Source: JAKAXS01 sp965279065
GTDB lineage: Bacteria; Pseudomonadota; Alphaproteobacteria; Rhizobiales; Hyphomicrobiaceae
NCBI GenBank assembly: GCA_965279065.1
Contig: OZ257134.1
Location: 496,001-560,000 of the forward strand
Direction: 5' to 3'
DNA length: 64,000 nucleotides
Shown piece after piece: positions 35,408-44,819 of the stretch (positions are counted from its first letter, which is position 1; every line of letters begins with the position of its first letter). A program made the translations under genes and the position numbers. Below the pieces are notes generated by a model. That model made no database searches and had not been told where the DNA came from. It saw only the letters and a program-made list of their open reading frames with translations.

Positions 35408-36283
35408 TTATAATTGTGTCTCCATTGCCACACAGCGGGTGTGGCCTCCGAGATCAATCCATGTTCGGCAATGCGCCGTACTGCCGTGAGCCGCGATCGA
35501 CCGGAGAATTAGCTCTACATCTCGGGCTTGTCCCGCGCCCACTTCGAAGACGGCCCAGCCGCTCGGCACCACGTTGGCCAGGCCGGCTGCGATCTCCCGA
35601 TAGATGTCGAGACCGTCCAGCCCGCCGTCAAGAGCACCACGCGGATCGTAGTCCTTTACTTCCTGTTGCAGACCGCGGATTTCGCCAGCCGGGATGTACG
35701 GCGGATTGGAAATCAAAATATCGTACGGTCCGCCCACGTTCTGAAGCGTGCGGCATTGCGCAAAGCCGATGCGCGGCAACACGCCGTGGGCCGCTGCATT
35801 TCGCTCGGCAACAGCGAGAGCCTCGGCGCTGACGTCTGTCGCCAGCGCCGTGGCGTTTGGCAATTCGCAAAGCAGCGTCACGGCGAGGCACCCCGACCCG
35901 GTGCCGATATCGACCAATCGCAGCGGCCGGTCGCGTTCACCGCCTTCATCGACAATGTCCAGCACGGCCGTGATCAGCGTCTCTGAACAGGGCCGCGGAT
36001 CCAACGTCGCCGGCGTGATGTGGAACAGGCGGCCATAGAACTCACGTTCGCCGAGAATGCGTGAGACCGGCTCACGCCGCGCCCGCCGCTCGACGAAATC
36101 CCGCAGCTGCGCCGCCTCGTCGAGGCCGAACATCCGTTCCGGCCGCACGATGAGGTCCGCCGGCAAGCCGCCGATGGCGGCAGCCACGAGCAGCCGGGCG
36201 TCGCGCTCAGGCGTGTCGACGCCCGATTGCGCCAGCACGCGAGCGACCCGCCGCGTGGCCTCCCCGACGCTCTCCTCAACCAC
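35408..36283 (-). CDS. prmC: Release factor N5-glutamine methyltransferase PrmC
   Basis: A 291-residue SAM enzyme that methylates the Gln of the GGQ motif in release factors. Motif I LRLVDIGTGSGCLAVTLL is at ~121-138, and the substrate-Gln-binding NPPY is at 193-196 in DILISNPPYIPAGEI. The N-terminal helical domain and length are normal. The usual IPRPDTE before motif I reads LDPRPCSET, so the acidic residue is replaced. GTG start 36283 overlaps prfA by 8 bases, so enzyme and substrate are translationally coupled. Confidence 0.95.
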   Translation of the reverse strand: MVEESVGEATRRVARVLAQSGVDTPERDARLLVAAAIGGLPADLIVRPERMFGLDEAAQLRDFVERRARREPVSRILGEREFYGRLFHITPATLDPRPCSETLITAVLDIVDEGGERDRPLRLVDIGTGSGCLAVTLLCELPNATALATDVSAEALAVAERNAAAHGVLPRIGFAQCRTLQNVGGPYDILISNPPYIPAGEIRGLQQEVKDYDPRGALDGGLDGLDIYREIAAGLANVVPSGWAVFEVGAGQARDVELILRSIAAHGSTAHCRTWIDLGGHTRCVAMETQL

Positions 36284-37364
36284 CTCCGCCCTCCATCTCC
36301 GCTAGCAAGCCGGCCTGATGGTCGGCGATCAGCGGGTCGATGATCTCGTCGAGCCCCTCGCCCATCATGACCTGGTCGATCTTGTGCAGCGTCAGGTTGA
36401 TGCGATGGTCGGTCACGCGGCCTTGCGGAAAATTGTAAGTGCGGATGCGTTGCGACCGATCGCCGGAGCCCACCTGCGATTTGCGCGATTCGGAGCGCTG
36501 GCTATCGAGGCGCTCGCGCTCCACCTCATAGAGGCGCGACCGCAGTACCTGCATGGCGAGCCGCCGGTTCTGGTGCTGCGACTTCTCCGCCGAGACGATG
36601 ATGATGCCTGTCGGCAAATGCGTGATGCGCACCGCGCTGTCAGTCTTGTTGACGTGCTGACCGCCCGCGCCGCTGGCTCGCATCGTATCGATGCGGATGT
36701 CTTCCGGCTTGATGTCGATGTCGACGTCTTCCGCCTCGGGCAGCACCGCCACCGTCGCCGCCGACGTATGGATGCGGCCGCCGCTTTCCGTCGCCGGAAT
36801 GCGCTGCACGCGATGCACGCCGCTTTCGAACTTCAGTCGCGCGAACACGCCCTGGCCCGTGATCGACGCCACGACCTCCTTGAAGCCGCCGAGGTCGCTC
36901 TCCGACATCGAGATGACTTCGGTCTTCCAGCCCTTGCTGTCGGCGTAGCGCGTGTACATGCGATAGAGGTCCGCCGCAAACAGTGCCGCCTCGTCGCCGC
37001 CGGTACCGGCACGTACCTCCAGGATGGCGCTTTTCTCGTCTGCGGCATCCCTTGGCAGTAGAGCAATCTTGAGATCAGCCTTTAGTCCGTCCAGCCGCTC
37101 GCGAACGGCCGACAGTTCCTCGTAGGCGAGCGCTGCCATGTCCTTGTCGGCCGCGGGATCGCGTGACATCGCCTCGAGATCCCGCTCCTCCTGCTCCGTT
37201 GCCCGCAGCGTGTTGATCGTCTCGATCAACGGATTGAGGTCGGAGAACTCCTTGGTGAGTTTTGCGTATGTCGCCTGATTGACGCCGCCTTGGTTCAGCT
37301 CGGCCTGGATCGTCTCCCAGCGTTGCACCAGTCGGTCGAGTTTGTCGTTGGGGATCGCGCTCAT
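36276..37364 (-). CDS. prfA: Peptide chain release factor 1
   Basis: A 362-residue class I release factor for UAA and UAG. The start at 37364 (MSAIPNDKLDRLVQRWETIQ) fits the family; a GTG 27 bases earlier is possible. The codon-recognition PxT motif is P190-A-T192 in QRIPATESGGRIH, which distinguishes RF1 from RF2 (SPF). The hydrolytic GGQ is at 234-236 in RASGAGGQHVNKTDSAVRI and is the target of the PrmC enzyme encoded immediately downstream. The tip loop RSYNFPQ-type sequence is RIRTYNFPQGRVTDHRINLT. Confidence 0.97.
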   Translation of the reverse strand: MSAIPNDKLDRLVQRWETIQAELNQGGVNQATYAKLTKEFSDLNPLIETINTLRATEQEERDLEAMSRDPAADKDMAALAYEELSAVRERLDGLKADLKIALLPRDAADEKSAILEVRAGTGGDEAALFAADLYRMYTRYADSKGWKTEVISMSESDLGGFKEVVASITGQGVFARLKFESGVHRVQRIPATESGGRIHTSAATVAVLPEAEDVDIDIKPEDIRIDTMRASGAGGQHVNKTDSAVRITHLPTGIIIVSAEKSQHQNRRLAMQVLRSRLYEVERERLDSQRSESRKSQVGSGDRSQRIRTYNFPQGRVTDHRINLTLHKIDQVMMGEGLDEIIDPLIADHQAGLLAEMEGGGG

Positions 37365-37447
37365 GCCGGCAGCTGTAAATGAGTGAAGCACCCTGGCGCC
37401 GCGGGCCGGTCTGGCTCGCGGGAGGGAGTGCGGGCGCGCATCTAAAC

Positions 37448-38128
37448 CTAACGGGCTGACCCTGGCAATTTATCGCCGCGGCGCTGGCGCGGGTCGGCGG
37501 CATCGATCCACACCAAACCCTCCAGGCGCTTGATGGATTCGGCACGGGCGGCATTGTCGAAACCCAGCATCGAGGCGAGCGGGCGTGGCAGCTGCGAGGC
37601 CTGCAGGCCGGATGTCAGGGCCAGCGACCCCATGAGAACGGCCGGGACACCGACCCCGGCTGCCCACGTCAGCACATGCGAGCGCTGGTGATGGGCCTCG
37701 CCGAAAGCGCGCGGAATGCTGCAGAGTTTGCGATAGAGCCGCTTGGCCAAGCCTTCGTTCGCCAGCATCTGCTGGCGATGGCTGATCGCGAAATGCAGCG
37801 CGTGCAGGACGGGTCGTGGGTCCAATTGGACTAGCCGTGCGTAATCGGTGACGATGCGCAGCGTCTGCGGCCACGGCGGCAGCGCACCAAGGTTGCCCGT
37901 TTCAAGCGCTTCGATCACGCTGGCATCGGTGCCAACGCGGTTGGCGATGGCGACGCGCGCCATGCGCAACCCGCGTCTCAAGTCGTAGAAAAATCGCGCG
38001 GCCTGGGTGCGGGCGGCTTCCGCCCTGAGGTCGTCGTGAGCGGCATCGTGCGCTGCTACTTCGCCAGCAACCGCGCGATAACGCGGTGCAGCAACGGGTC
38101 GTCCTGATCCCTCACGTCCACGCATCAC
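37448..38128 (-). CDS. RodZ-like HTH membrane protein, short form
   Basis: A 226-residue protein. A RodZ-type helix-turn-helix lies at ~48-110 (RRGLRMARVAIANRVGTDAS, VIEALETGNLGALPPWPQTL). A basic stretch (LAKRLYRKLCSIPRAFGEAH) precedes one membrane helix (VLTWAAGVGVPAVLMGSLAL, ~165-185). Only about 40 residues follow, so the beta domain of full RodZ is missing. Such short proteins are typical next to prfA in this order and might tether cytoskeleton or regulate transcription from the membrane. Function inferred only from architecture. Confidence 0.75.
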   Translation of the reverse strand: MMRGREGSGRPVAAPRYRAVAGEVAAHDAAHDDLRAEAARTQAARFFYDLRRGLRMARVAIANRVGTDASVIEALETGNLGALPPWPQTLRIVTDYARLVQLDPRPVLHALHFAISHRQQMLANEGLAKRLYRKLCSIPRAFGEAHHQRSHVLTWAAGVGVPAVLMGSLALTSGLQASQLPRPLASMLGFDNAARAESIKRLEGLVWIDAADPRQRRGDKLPGSAR

Positions 38129-38262
38129 ATACTCGACTTTTACACAAATTCCCCACGCCTATCGTCGACAAGAAATTCTAGATTGTCAAAACCTTGCGCG
38201 TTCCGTTTTTGCCACACGCGCGTCTGTCCACAGATTGAATGGACCGTCTTAGCAGTCGCAGC

Positions 38263-38862
38263 TTAGCCGTTGTCTTTGGCTGCAGCTCTGGCCAGCGCGG
38301 GTCGTTCCGTGCAGCGTTTGACGTAGGCAGCCAAGGCGTCCGTCCGGACCATGATCGGACTGTCCCAGAACAGCTTGAACGCTCCGGCGAACAGAATGTC
38401 CGCACTCGAAAACTTTTCGCCGAGCAGATAGTCGCCGGTCTCCAGTGTCCTATTGACGTACGCCATCGCTTCCTCGACCGGCACCCAGCCTGCCGTTCCG
38501 CGCGGTACGTCGTGCTTGAGGAATTTGGAGACGAACGCTGGTTCGATCACGCCGCTGTAGTACGCCAGCCAGGAGACGTAGGGGCCGCGCTTGGCATCGC
38601 CGACGACAGGACCCAGCCCGGCCGCGGGAAACGCGTCGGTCAGATAAAGGCAGATGGCCGTCTGCTCATGCACGGCAACCCCGTCATGGATGATCACCGG
38701 CACTTTGCCGTGGGGGTGCGGGTTGGCGGCATCGCTGGCACCGCTGCCGTCGCCGCGCCGGATGCCCACGACCTTGATATCGTAGGGAACGCCGAGTTCC
38801 TCGAGCAGCCAGATGAATCCGGATGAGCGCGCACGTGGCGCGTGGATCAACGTCAGCGTCAT
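38263..38862 (-). CDS. Glutathione S-transferase
   Basis: A 199-residue soluble GST. The N-terminal thioredoxin-like domain begins MTLTLIHAPRARSSGFIWLL, with Ser14 a likely catalytic Ser, and has the cis-Pro region HGKVPVIIHDGVAVHEQTAI. The helical C-domain contains GDYLLGEKFSSADILFAGAF with the N-capping box. AGGAG lies 6 bases before ATG 38862. It sits behind ptsP on the same strand; the substrate is not predictable. Confidence 0.9.
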   Translation of the reverse strand: MTLTLIHAPRARSSGFIWLLEELGVPYDIKVVGIRRGDGSGASDAANPHPHGKVPVIIHDGVAVHEQTAICLYLTDAFPAAGLGPVVGDAKRGPYVSWLAYYSGVIEPAFVSKFLKHDVPRGTAGWVPVEEAMAYVNRTLETGDYLLGEKFSSADILFAGAFKLFWDSPIMVRTDALAAYVKRCTERPALARAAAKDNG

Positions 38863-38890
38863 GTCTGTCTCCTGATCGCGATTGCCGGCT

Positions 38891-41179
38891 TCAGATTTCG
38901 ATGCCTTCGCTCTTGGCGAAGCGTTCGATCTTGTTGCGGATGCTGCCCGTGTTGTCTCGCATCAACTCGTTGAGCAGCGAAGCGATCCGCCGGCTGTCGA
39001 GATTGAGGATCATCGACTTCACCGGTCCGATCGACGCCGGCGCCATCGAGATGGAGCGGAAGCCTAGGCCGATCAGCACCATCGCCTCGACCGGGCGACC
39101 CGCCATCTCGCCGCACACGGTCGCCGGCACGTTGTACTTCTTGCAGGCCTTCACCAAGAGCTTCAACGCTCGCAGCGGCGCGATAGACAGGCTGTCGTAG
39201 CGGTTCGCCACGTGCGCATTGGTCCGGTCCGCCGCAAACAGGAACTGCAGCAGGTCGTTGGATCCAACCGAGATGAAGTCGACCTTCTGCAGCAGCTGAT
39301 CCAATTCGAACAGCACGCTCGGCACTTCCAGCATGGCGCCGATGCGCAGCTTCTTGGGCCCCGGCTGCCCGGCCTTTCGCAGGCGTGTACGCTCCTTCTG
39401 GATCAGCGCCCGGATCTGATCCATCTCGCCCGCGGCAGAGACCATCGGCACCATCAGGTGCAGTTCCTGCCCGGCCGCCGCCCGCAGAAACGCCCGAACC
39501 TGCATCCGGAACAGCGCCGGCCGGTCGAGCGACATGCGGATGGCCCGCCAGCCGATCGCCGGGTTCTCTTCCTTCAACTGCCGCAGGTACGGCAGCACCT
39601 TGTCGCCGCCGATATCGAGCGCGCGGAACACCACGGGCTTGCCGTTCGCTTCCTTCAGCACGGAGGAATAGGCCGCGATCTGCCGCTCCAGCCGCGGAAA
39701 CGTATGCGACAGCATGAAGTGCAGCTCGGTGCGGAACAGCCCCACGCCGTCCGCGCCGGACTCCGCCAGATGCGGCATGTCGACTAAGAGCCCGGCATTG
39801 ATGTTGAGCGAGATCCGCTGCCCATCCTTGGTGACCGCCGGCAGATCGCGCAGCTTCTCGTACTTCCGTTGCTTTCGAGCGCGGAAGCGAACCTTGTCCG
39901 TATAGGCCGACACCACGTCTGACGACGGTCGCAGATGCACCTGTCCGGAGACGCCGTCGACGATGGCCGCATCGCCGGCGCTGACGCGTTCGATCGCCCC
40001 CACCGCGCCGCCGACGGCCGCGATGCCGAGCGCCTTCGCCACGATCGCTACGTGGCTCTGTCCACTGCCGTCTTCGACCACGAGGCCGCGCAGTTTCGAC
40101 TGGTCGTAGTCCAGCAGTTCCGCCGCCCCCATGCTGCGCGCAAACAGGATCGTGTCCGGCGGCATGTCGTCGTGATTGTCCGCCGTCTTGCGCCCCGAGA
40201 GAATGCGCAACAGCCGGTCCGACAGATCGTCGAGGTCGCGCTGGCGCTCGCGCCAGAAGCTGTCGCCCGTCCGCAGCATGCGCGTCCGCGTCGAATTCTG
40301 CACGCGTTCGACGGCGGCGTCCGCCGTCAGCCCGCTTTGCACCGCCTCGGTCAGCCGCCGTTCCCAGCCGCGGTCGTGCGCGAACATGCGGTAGGCTTCC
40401 AGCACGTCGCGATGCTCGCCGTCGTTGGCAAGGTTCTCGTGCGCCAGCAACTCGTCGAGCGAGGCGCGCAGCTCCAGCATGCCCGCTTCCAGCCGCCCCA
40501 GTTCGGCAACCGGGTCGTCCGCCATCAGCTTGGTAACGACGATGCGCGGTTCGTGCAGCACGACGTGCCCGAGCGCGATGCCTTCCGAAATCGCGTCGCC
40601 CTTGATGACGGCGGAGACCGATTTGGAAATCTCGAACTCGGGCTCCGAGCCCGCCACCGCGCCGGACATCAGGTTCTCGGCCACGACCATCGCCGTCGCC
40701 TGCAGCACCTCGACGTCTTCGTCGGAATACTCGCGCAGCGTGCGGTTCTGCACCACCAGCACGCCCAGCACGTCCCCCGAGCGTTGGATCGGCACGGCCA
40801 GCAGCGAGTGATACAGCTCTTCGCCCGTCTCCGGCCGGTACGAGAACGAGGGATGCTTGGGCGCATCGGGCTCGTTGATCGTGATGTTGAGCTCCGCCGC
40901 GCGCCCGACGAGACCTTCGCCCCGCTTCATGCGCGTCTGGTGGACGGCGGTGGCCTTCAGGCCTTCCGTCGCGAACAGCTCCAGCGAACCGTCCTGCCGT
41001 TTCAGATAGATGGAGCAGACGTCGGCCACCATCACGCCGGCGACATGGTGCACGATCTTGTCCAGCCGCGACTGCCCGTCGCCCGGTTCGGCCATGATCT
41101 CGCGCAGGCGGCGCATGATGACGCGCAACGCCGGCTCGGATGCGATCACTCGCGGCTCGTCACCACGTTTCGAGGGCAT
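38891..41179 (-). CDS. ptsP: Nitrogen PTS enzyme I, PtsP (EI-Ntr)
   Basis: A 762-residue phosphoenolpyruvate-protein phosphotransferase. A GAF domain covers ~20-175 (GVMVADVCSIYLKRQDGSLE; LAVPIQRSGDVLGVLVVQNR) and senses a small ligand such as glutamine. The HPr-binding helical part follows, then the phospho-His domain with H376 in VEDGSGQSHVAIVAKALGIA. The TIM-barrel PEP-binding part includes GVGLFRTELHFM and PVVFRALDIGGDKVLPYL and ends near EIKSNG-like FISVGSNDLLQFLFAADRTN. It starts the phosphorelay to NPr and EIIA-Ntr that coordinates nitrogen and potassium status. It is directly downstream of lysC, the usual order in this group. Confidence 0.96.
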   Translation of the reverse strand: MPSKRGDEPRVIASEPALRVIMRRLREIMAEPGDGQSRLDKIVHHVAGVMVADVCSIYLKRQDGSLELFATEGLKATAVHQTRMKRGEGLVGRAAELNITINEPDAPKHPSFSYRPETGEELYHSLLAVPIQRSGDVLGVLVVQNRTLREYSDEDVEVLQATAMVVAENLMSGAVAGSEPEFEISKSVSAVIKGDAISEGIALGHVVLHEPRIVVTKLMADDPVAELGRLEAGMLELRASLDELLAHENLANDGEHRDVLEAYRMFAHDRGWERRLTEAVQSGLTADAAVERVQNSTRTRMLRTGDSFWRERQRDLDDLSDRLLRILSGRKTADNHDDMPPDTILFARSMGAAELLDYDQSKLRGLVVEDGSGQSHVAIVAKALGIAAVGGAVGAIERVSAGDAAIVDGVSGQVHLRPSSDVVSAYTDKVRFRARKQRKYEKLRDLPAVTKDGQRISLNINAGLLVDMPHLAESGADGVGLFRTELHFMLSHTFPRLERQIAAYSSVLKEANGKPVVFRALDIGGDKVLPYLRQLKEENPAIGWRAIRMSLDRPALFRMQVRAFLRAAAGQELHLMVPMVSAAGEMDQIRALIQKERTRLRKAGQPGPKKLRIGAMLEVPSVLFELDQLLQKVDFISVGSNDLLQFLFAADRTNAHVANRYDSLSIAPLRALKLLVKACKKYNVPATVCGEMAGRPVEAMVLIGLGFRSISMAPASIGPVKSMILNLDSRRIASLLNELMRDNTGSIRNKIERFAKSEGIEI

Positions 41180-41291
41180 ATCTTCCGCCGTGAGGTGGGC
41201 CGCTAAGGAAAGCCGCCCGGACCATAAGTATCGAGTGTGCGCGCAACCTTGTTACACGCGCACCCACTATAAGGAACTCTTAAAGCCGCGG

Positions 41292-42554
41292 TTAGTCCGC
41301 GTCGAGGCCGTACAACGAATGAAGTGTGCGCACCGCCAGCTCCGCATACGCGGCGTCTATAAGCACGCTGATTTTGATCTCCGACGTCGAGATCGCAATG
41401 ATATTGATGCCCTTGTCGGAGAGCGCCTTGAACATTTTGGCCGCGACGCCTGCATGGCTGCGCATGCCGATGCCGATAACGGAAATCTTGGCGATGTCGG
41501 CGGACGCGGAGACGTCGAAGTTGCCGATATCCGTCTTGGCGGCCTTCAGAACGTCGAGCGCACGCGGCAGCTCGGTCGCCTGCACCGTAAACGTCATGTC
41601 GGTATGGCGGCCGTCGGCGGCGACATTCTGCACGATCATGTCGACGTTGATCGAAGCCTCGGCCAGTGGTCCGAAGATGCGCGCGGCGATCCCCGGTTTG
41701 TCCTCGACCTTGAGCATGGTGATCTTGGCCTCGTCCTTCGCGTAGGCGATGCCGCTGACGATGTGCGTTTCCATGATCTCATCCTCGTCGCAAACGATGG
41801 TGCCGATGTCTTCCAGGTTTTCCAGGCTCACCGCCCGCATTTTCTCCGGCGCCACGAAACTCGATAGGACGCGTAGGCGCACGTGGTGCGTCATTGCCAA
41901 TTCGACGGATCGCGTCTGCAGCACCTTTGATCCCGACGACGCCATCTCCAGCATCTCTTCATAGGAGATCTTCGGCAGGCGCTGGGCCTTGGAGACGATG
42001 CGTGGGTCCGTCGTATAGACGCCGTCGACGTCGGTGTAGATATCGCAAACGTCGGCCTTGATCGCCACGGCAATGGCCACGGCGCTGGTATCTGATCCAC
42101 CACGGCCCAGCGTCGCGACGCGATTGCGTTCCGGCTCCAACCCCTGGAAGCCGGTGATGACCGCGACTTCGCCGCCGGCCAACCGCTCGCGCAGCGCCGC
42201 ACCTTCGATTCCGGAAATGCGCGCCGACCCGTGCGCCGCGCTGGTGTGGATCGGGATCTGCCAGCCCTGCCATGAGCGGGCCTGCAGGCCCATCGACTGC
42301 AACACGATCGCCAGTAGCCCCGCCGTCACCTGCTCGCCCGTGGCGACCACGGCGTCATACTCGCGTGCGTCATGCAACACGGCGGCTTCCCGCACCCACG
42401 AGACAAGCTGGTTCGTCGTGCCCGCCATTGCCGAGACGACGACGGCCACCTGATTGCCGGCGTCGACCTCACGCTTCACGTGGCGCGCCACGTTACGGAT
42501 ACGGTCCACGTCGGCAACCGACGTGCCGCCAAATTTCATTACGACAACGGCCAT
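41292..42554 (-). CDS. lysC: Aspartate kinase
   Basis: A 420-residue aspartokinase catalysing the first step to lysine, threonine and methionine. The signature VVMKFGGTSVADVDRIRNVA opens the kinase domain. The nucleotide segment FQGLEPERNRVATLGRGGSD is near residue 160, and two ACT domains at ~265-420 bind the feedback amino acid (KITMLKVEDKPGIAARIF; KISVIGIGMRSHAGVAAKMF). Monofunctional and of normal length. AGG lies a few bases before ATG 42554. It is divergent from ubiG. Confidence 0.97.
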   Translation of the reverse strand: MAVVVMKFGGTSVADVDRIRNVARHVKREVDAGNQVAVVVSAMAGTTNQLVSWVREAAVLHDAREYDAVVATGEQVTAGLLAIVLQSMGLQARSWQGWQIPIHTSAAHGSARISGIEGAALRERLAGGEVAVITGFQGLEPERNRVATLGRGGSDTSAVAIAVAIKADVCDIYTDVDGVYTTDPRIVSKAQRLPKISYEEMLEMASSGSKVLQTRSVELAMTHHVRLRVLSSFVAPEKMRAVSLENLEDIGTIVCDEDEIMETHIVSGIAYAKDEAKITMLKVEDKPGIAARIFGPLAEASINVDMIVQNVAADGRHTDMTFTVQATELPRALDVLKAAKTDIGNFDVSASADIAKISVIGIGMRSHAGVAAKMFKALSDKGINIIAISTSEIKISVLIDAAYAELAVRTLHSLYGLDAD

Positions 42555-42769
42555 GGGCCTCTCTCGCTCGGGCAGTATTCAGCACTGTCTGGACAGGTCC
42601 GCTGGCGCGGAACGACCCGGAACACGGGCGCCGCAAATTCCAACACCAATGCTCAGGATTGCCTTCAGATGGCGCGCACTCATAGCCGCAAGTTGCTTTA
42701 ATCGCAACATTCTGTTGCTAAGAAAGAAACCGGGCCGTCAATGCCCCTCAATTGTCGTCAAAACTGGCT

Positions 42770-43528
42770 ATGATGGAAACTCTCGAAGCCAAACCCGCCA
42801 AACCAAACATCGACGATGCCGAGGTCGCCCGCTTCCGCGCCATCGCCGCGGAGTGGTGGGACCCGCATGGCAAGTTCCGCCCGCTGCACCAGATCGGCCC
42901 GGCCCGCCTCGAATTTATTCGCGACCAGCTGATCCGCCACTTCGCGCTGCAGCCCGGCCTGAAGCCCTTCGCCGGATTGCGCCTGCTCGACATCGGCTGC
43001 GGCGGCGGCCTCATTTCCGAACCGCTGACCCGCCTCGGCGGCAGCGTCACTGGTATTGATCCCGGCGCCGAAAACGTCGCCATCGCCCGTGCCCATGCCG
43101 AACCGCAGGGTCTGGCCATCGACTATCGCGCCGTTACTGCCGAGGAATTGGTCGCCGCCGGCGAGCAGTTCGACGCCGTCGTCTGTCTCGAAGTCGTCGA
43201 GCACGTCCCCGACGTGGGAGCATTCCTCAAAACTTGCGCGGCCCTTGTCCGCCCCGGCGGATTGATGGTGCTGTCCACGATCAACCGCACGCTCAAGTCC
43301 TACGCCCTGGCGATCGTCGCGGCTGAGTACGTCCTAGGCTGGCTGCCACGCGGCACGCATCAGTGGGATCGCTTCGTGACGCCGGACGAACTCGCCCGCT
43401 ACCTCGTCAACGCCGGGATGGGCGCGCCGCAATTTTCCGGCATGGCCTACGCCCCGCTGCGCGACACTTGGAACCTCACACCCGACACGGACGTGAACTA
43501 TCTCGCAGCCTCTGCGCGCCCTGCCTGA
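42770..43528 (+). CDS. ubiG: Ubiquinone O-methyltransferase UbiG
   Basis: A 252-residue SAM methyltransferase for both O-methylations of ubiquinone. The family opening is DDAEVARFRAIAAEWWDPHG, followed by motif I LRLLDIGCGGGLISEPLTRL near residue 73, VVCLEVVEHVPD, and the UbiG-specific stretch RGTHQWDRFVTPDELARYL. ATG 42770 begins the usual MMETL-like N-terminus; a TTG 18 bases earlier is possible. Convergent with the GYF-like gene, 16 bases away. Confidence 0.95.
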   Translation: MMETLEAKPAKPNIDDAEVARFRAIAAEWWDPHGKFRPLHQIGPARLEFIRDQLIRHFALQPGLKPFAGLRLLDIGCGGGLISEPLTRLGGSVTGIDPGAENVAIARAHAEPQGLAIDYRAVTAEELVAAGEQFDAVVCLEVVEHVPDVGAFLKTCAALVRPGGLMVLSTINRTLKSYALAIVAAEYVLGWLPRGTHQWDRFVTPDELARYLVNAGMGAPQFSGMAYAPLRDTWNLTPDTDVNYLAASARPA

Positions 43529-43544
43529 CGCCAGATCCCGGGGC

Positions 43545-44708
43545 CTATTGTGCCGGCGTGTCCGCCGCCGTATCCGCAGGTTCGGCGGTCGCGGGTTCGG
43601 CATTCAGGTCCGCCGTCGGCTCCTGTTCGCCGATCGGCGATCCCTGGGCGTCGGGTTGCGTGGCAGCTGCGTCAGCGGGCGGCGAGGCGCCGGCGTCCTG
43701 CGCTGGCACCTGGACCTCCTGCGGCGCCGTGACATCCGCAGTCAGCCTCTCTGGTGCCAGAACCATGGCGCGGACCAGCGCGATCCGCTCCGGCTCCGGC
43801 AGCGCGAGCACGCCGTCGAGATACGCCGCAAACATCCGGCAGGCAGCCTCTTCCTTACCGTCCGGTGCCTTCTCCAGGTCGAGCAAGTCGATCTCGTCGC
43901 CGTGCTTTTCGTAGAGGTTGGTCCCGACCTTTGTGTTGATCGCCTGCAGGTCCTTGGCCGGCAGGATGTCAAAGGCCTGCGGCTCGGCGTCGAGCAGCTT
44001 CAGCATCAACTGCTCTTCGCGTGCCTTCAGTTCAGGCGTGATGAACGGCTTCATGTCGCCGAACGGCTTGGCCAAGGCATGCGCCAGGCACATCTTGGGG
44101 TTCGTGGCTGCGAGCTGCAGGCTCATGTCGCGGTTGAGCGCCAGCATCGCCGCCTTGTCGTCGTCCGTCAGATTGTGTGAACGCGGTTCGATGATGGTCT
44201 TCATCAGGTAGGCGCGCACCTGCGGCAGCACCTCATCGGCCGATTCCGTGTTGAGGCTGTCGGCGAATTGCGCAACCAGCGCCTCGAAGGCCTCAGGATC
44301 CTTCTGCGAGAGCGCTAGGAAGAAACCTCCGGATGTGGTGTCCGAAAGCAGGATCTGCCGCAGCGCCGCCTGCCGTATCGCCGATTGCGGGCTCCCGCCG
44401 GTCTGCAACTTGCCGAGATTCTCAAACGCCGTCTGCAGGTACGCCGGCGCCACAACGCGCACGCCATAACCGACACCGCAAATCACGGCGATGACGGCAA
44501 CGATACTGCCCAGCACGCGCGGCACAGCCGATCGGGGCTGATAGGTTGCCGGCAGAAATTCCGCAGCGCTGATCTGCGTTGAGCTGTCCGAGCGCCGCAC
44601 GTAATCCGTCTGCCGCAACACGCGCTTGGCGACGGCCCTCTTGAACTGCTCGGTCGAATACTGCGCGATCGTCTCGCCGTTGCGCGTCAAAAACCACTGC
44701 GTGTCCAT
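43545..44708 (-). CDS. GYF-like domain membrane protein, unknown function
   Basis: A 387-residue protein from ATG 44708. Residues 1-50 form a GYF_2-like module (MDTQWFLTRNGETIAQYSTE, RVLRQTDYVRRSDSSTQISA). One membrane helix follows (VLGSIVAVIAVICGVGYGVR, ~62-82), then a mostly helical region of ~230 residues with a Cys near NPKMCLAHALAKPFG and another in AACRMFAAYL. The C-terminal 70 residues are Ala/Pro/Glu/Asp-rich and disordered. It faces the same way as the M23 peptidase gene upstream and may share its envelope role; not recognised beyond this. Confidence 0.65.
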   Translation of the reverse strand: MDTQWFLTRNGETIAQYSTEQFKRAVAKRVLRQTDYVRRSDSSTQISAAEFLPATYQPRSAVPRVLGSIVAVIAVICGVGYGVRVVAPAYLQTAFENLGKLQTGGSPQSAIRQAALRQILLSDTTSGGFFLALSQKDPEAFEALVAQFADSLNTESADEVLPQVRAYLMKTIIEPRSHNLTDDDKAAMLALNRDMSLQLAATNPKMCLAHALAKPFGDMKPFITPELKAREEQLMLKLLDAEPQAFDILPAKDLQAINTKVGTNLYEKHGDEIDLLDLEKAPDGKEEAACRMFAAYLDGVLALPEPERIALVRAMVLAPERLTADVTAPQEVQVPAQDAGASPPADAAATQPDAQGSPIGEQEPTADLNAEPATAEPADTAADTPAQ

Positions 44709-44819
44709 AAGCCGTACTCTTGACCCGAGGCGCGCGGCAGCTGAACCACCGAACTGGTTGATTGCAAACAATAGACTGACGTCACGTGTAGCGCAAACCG
44801 GGCCAGCCTCCAGGGCCCG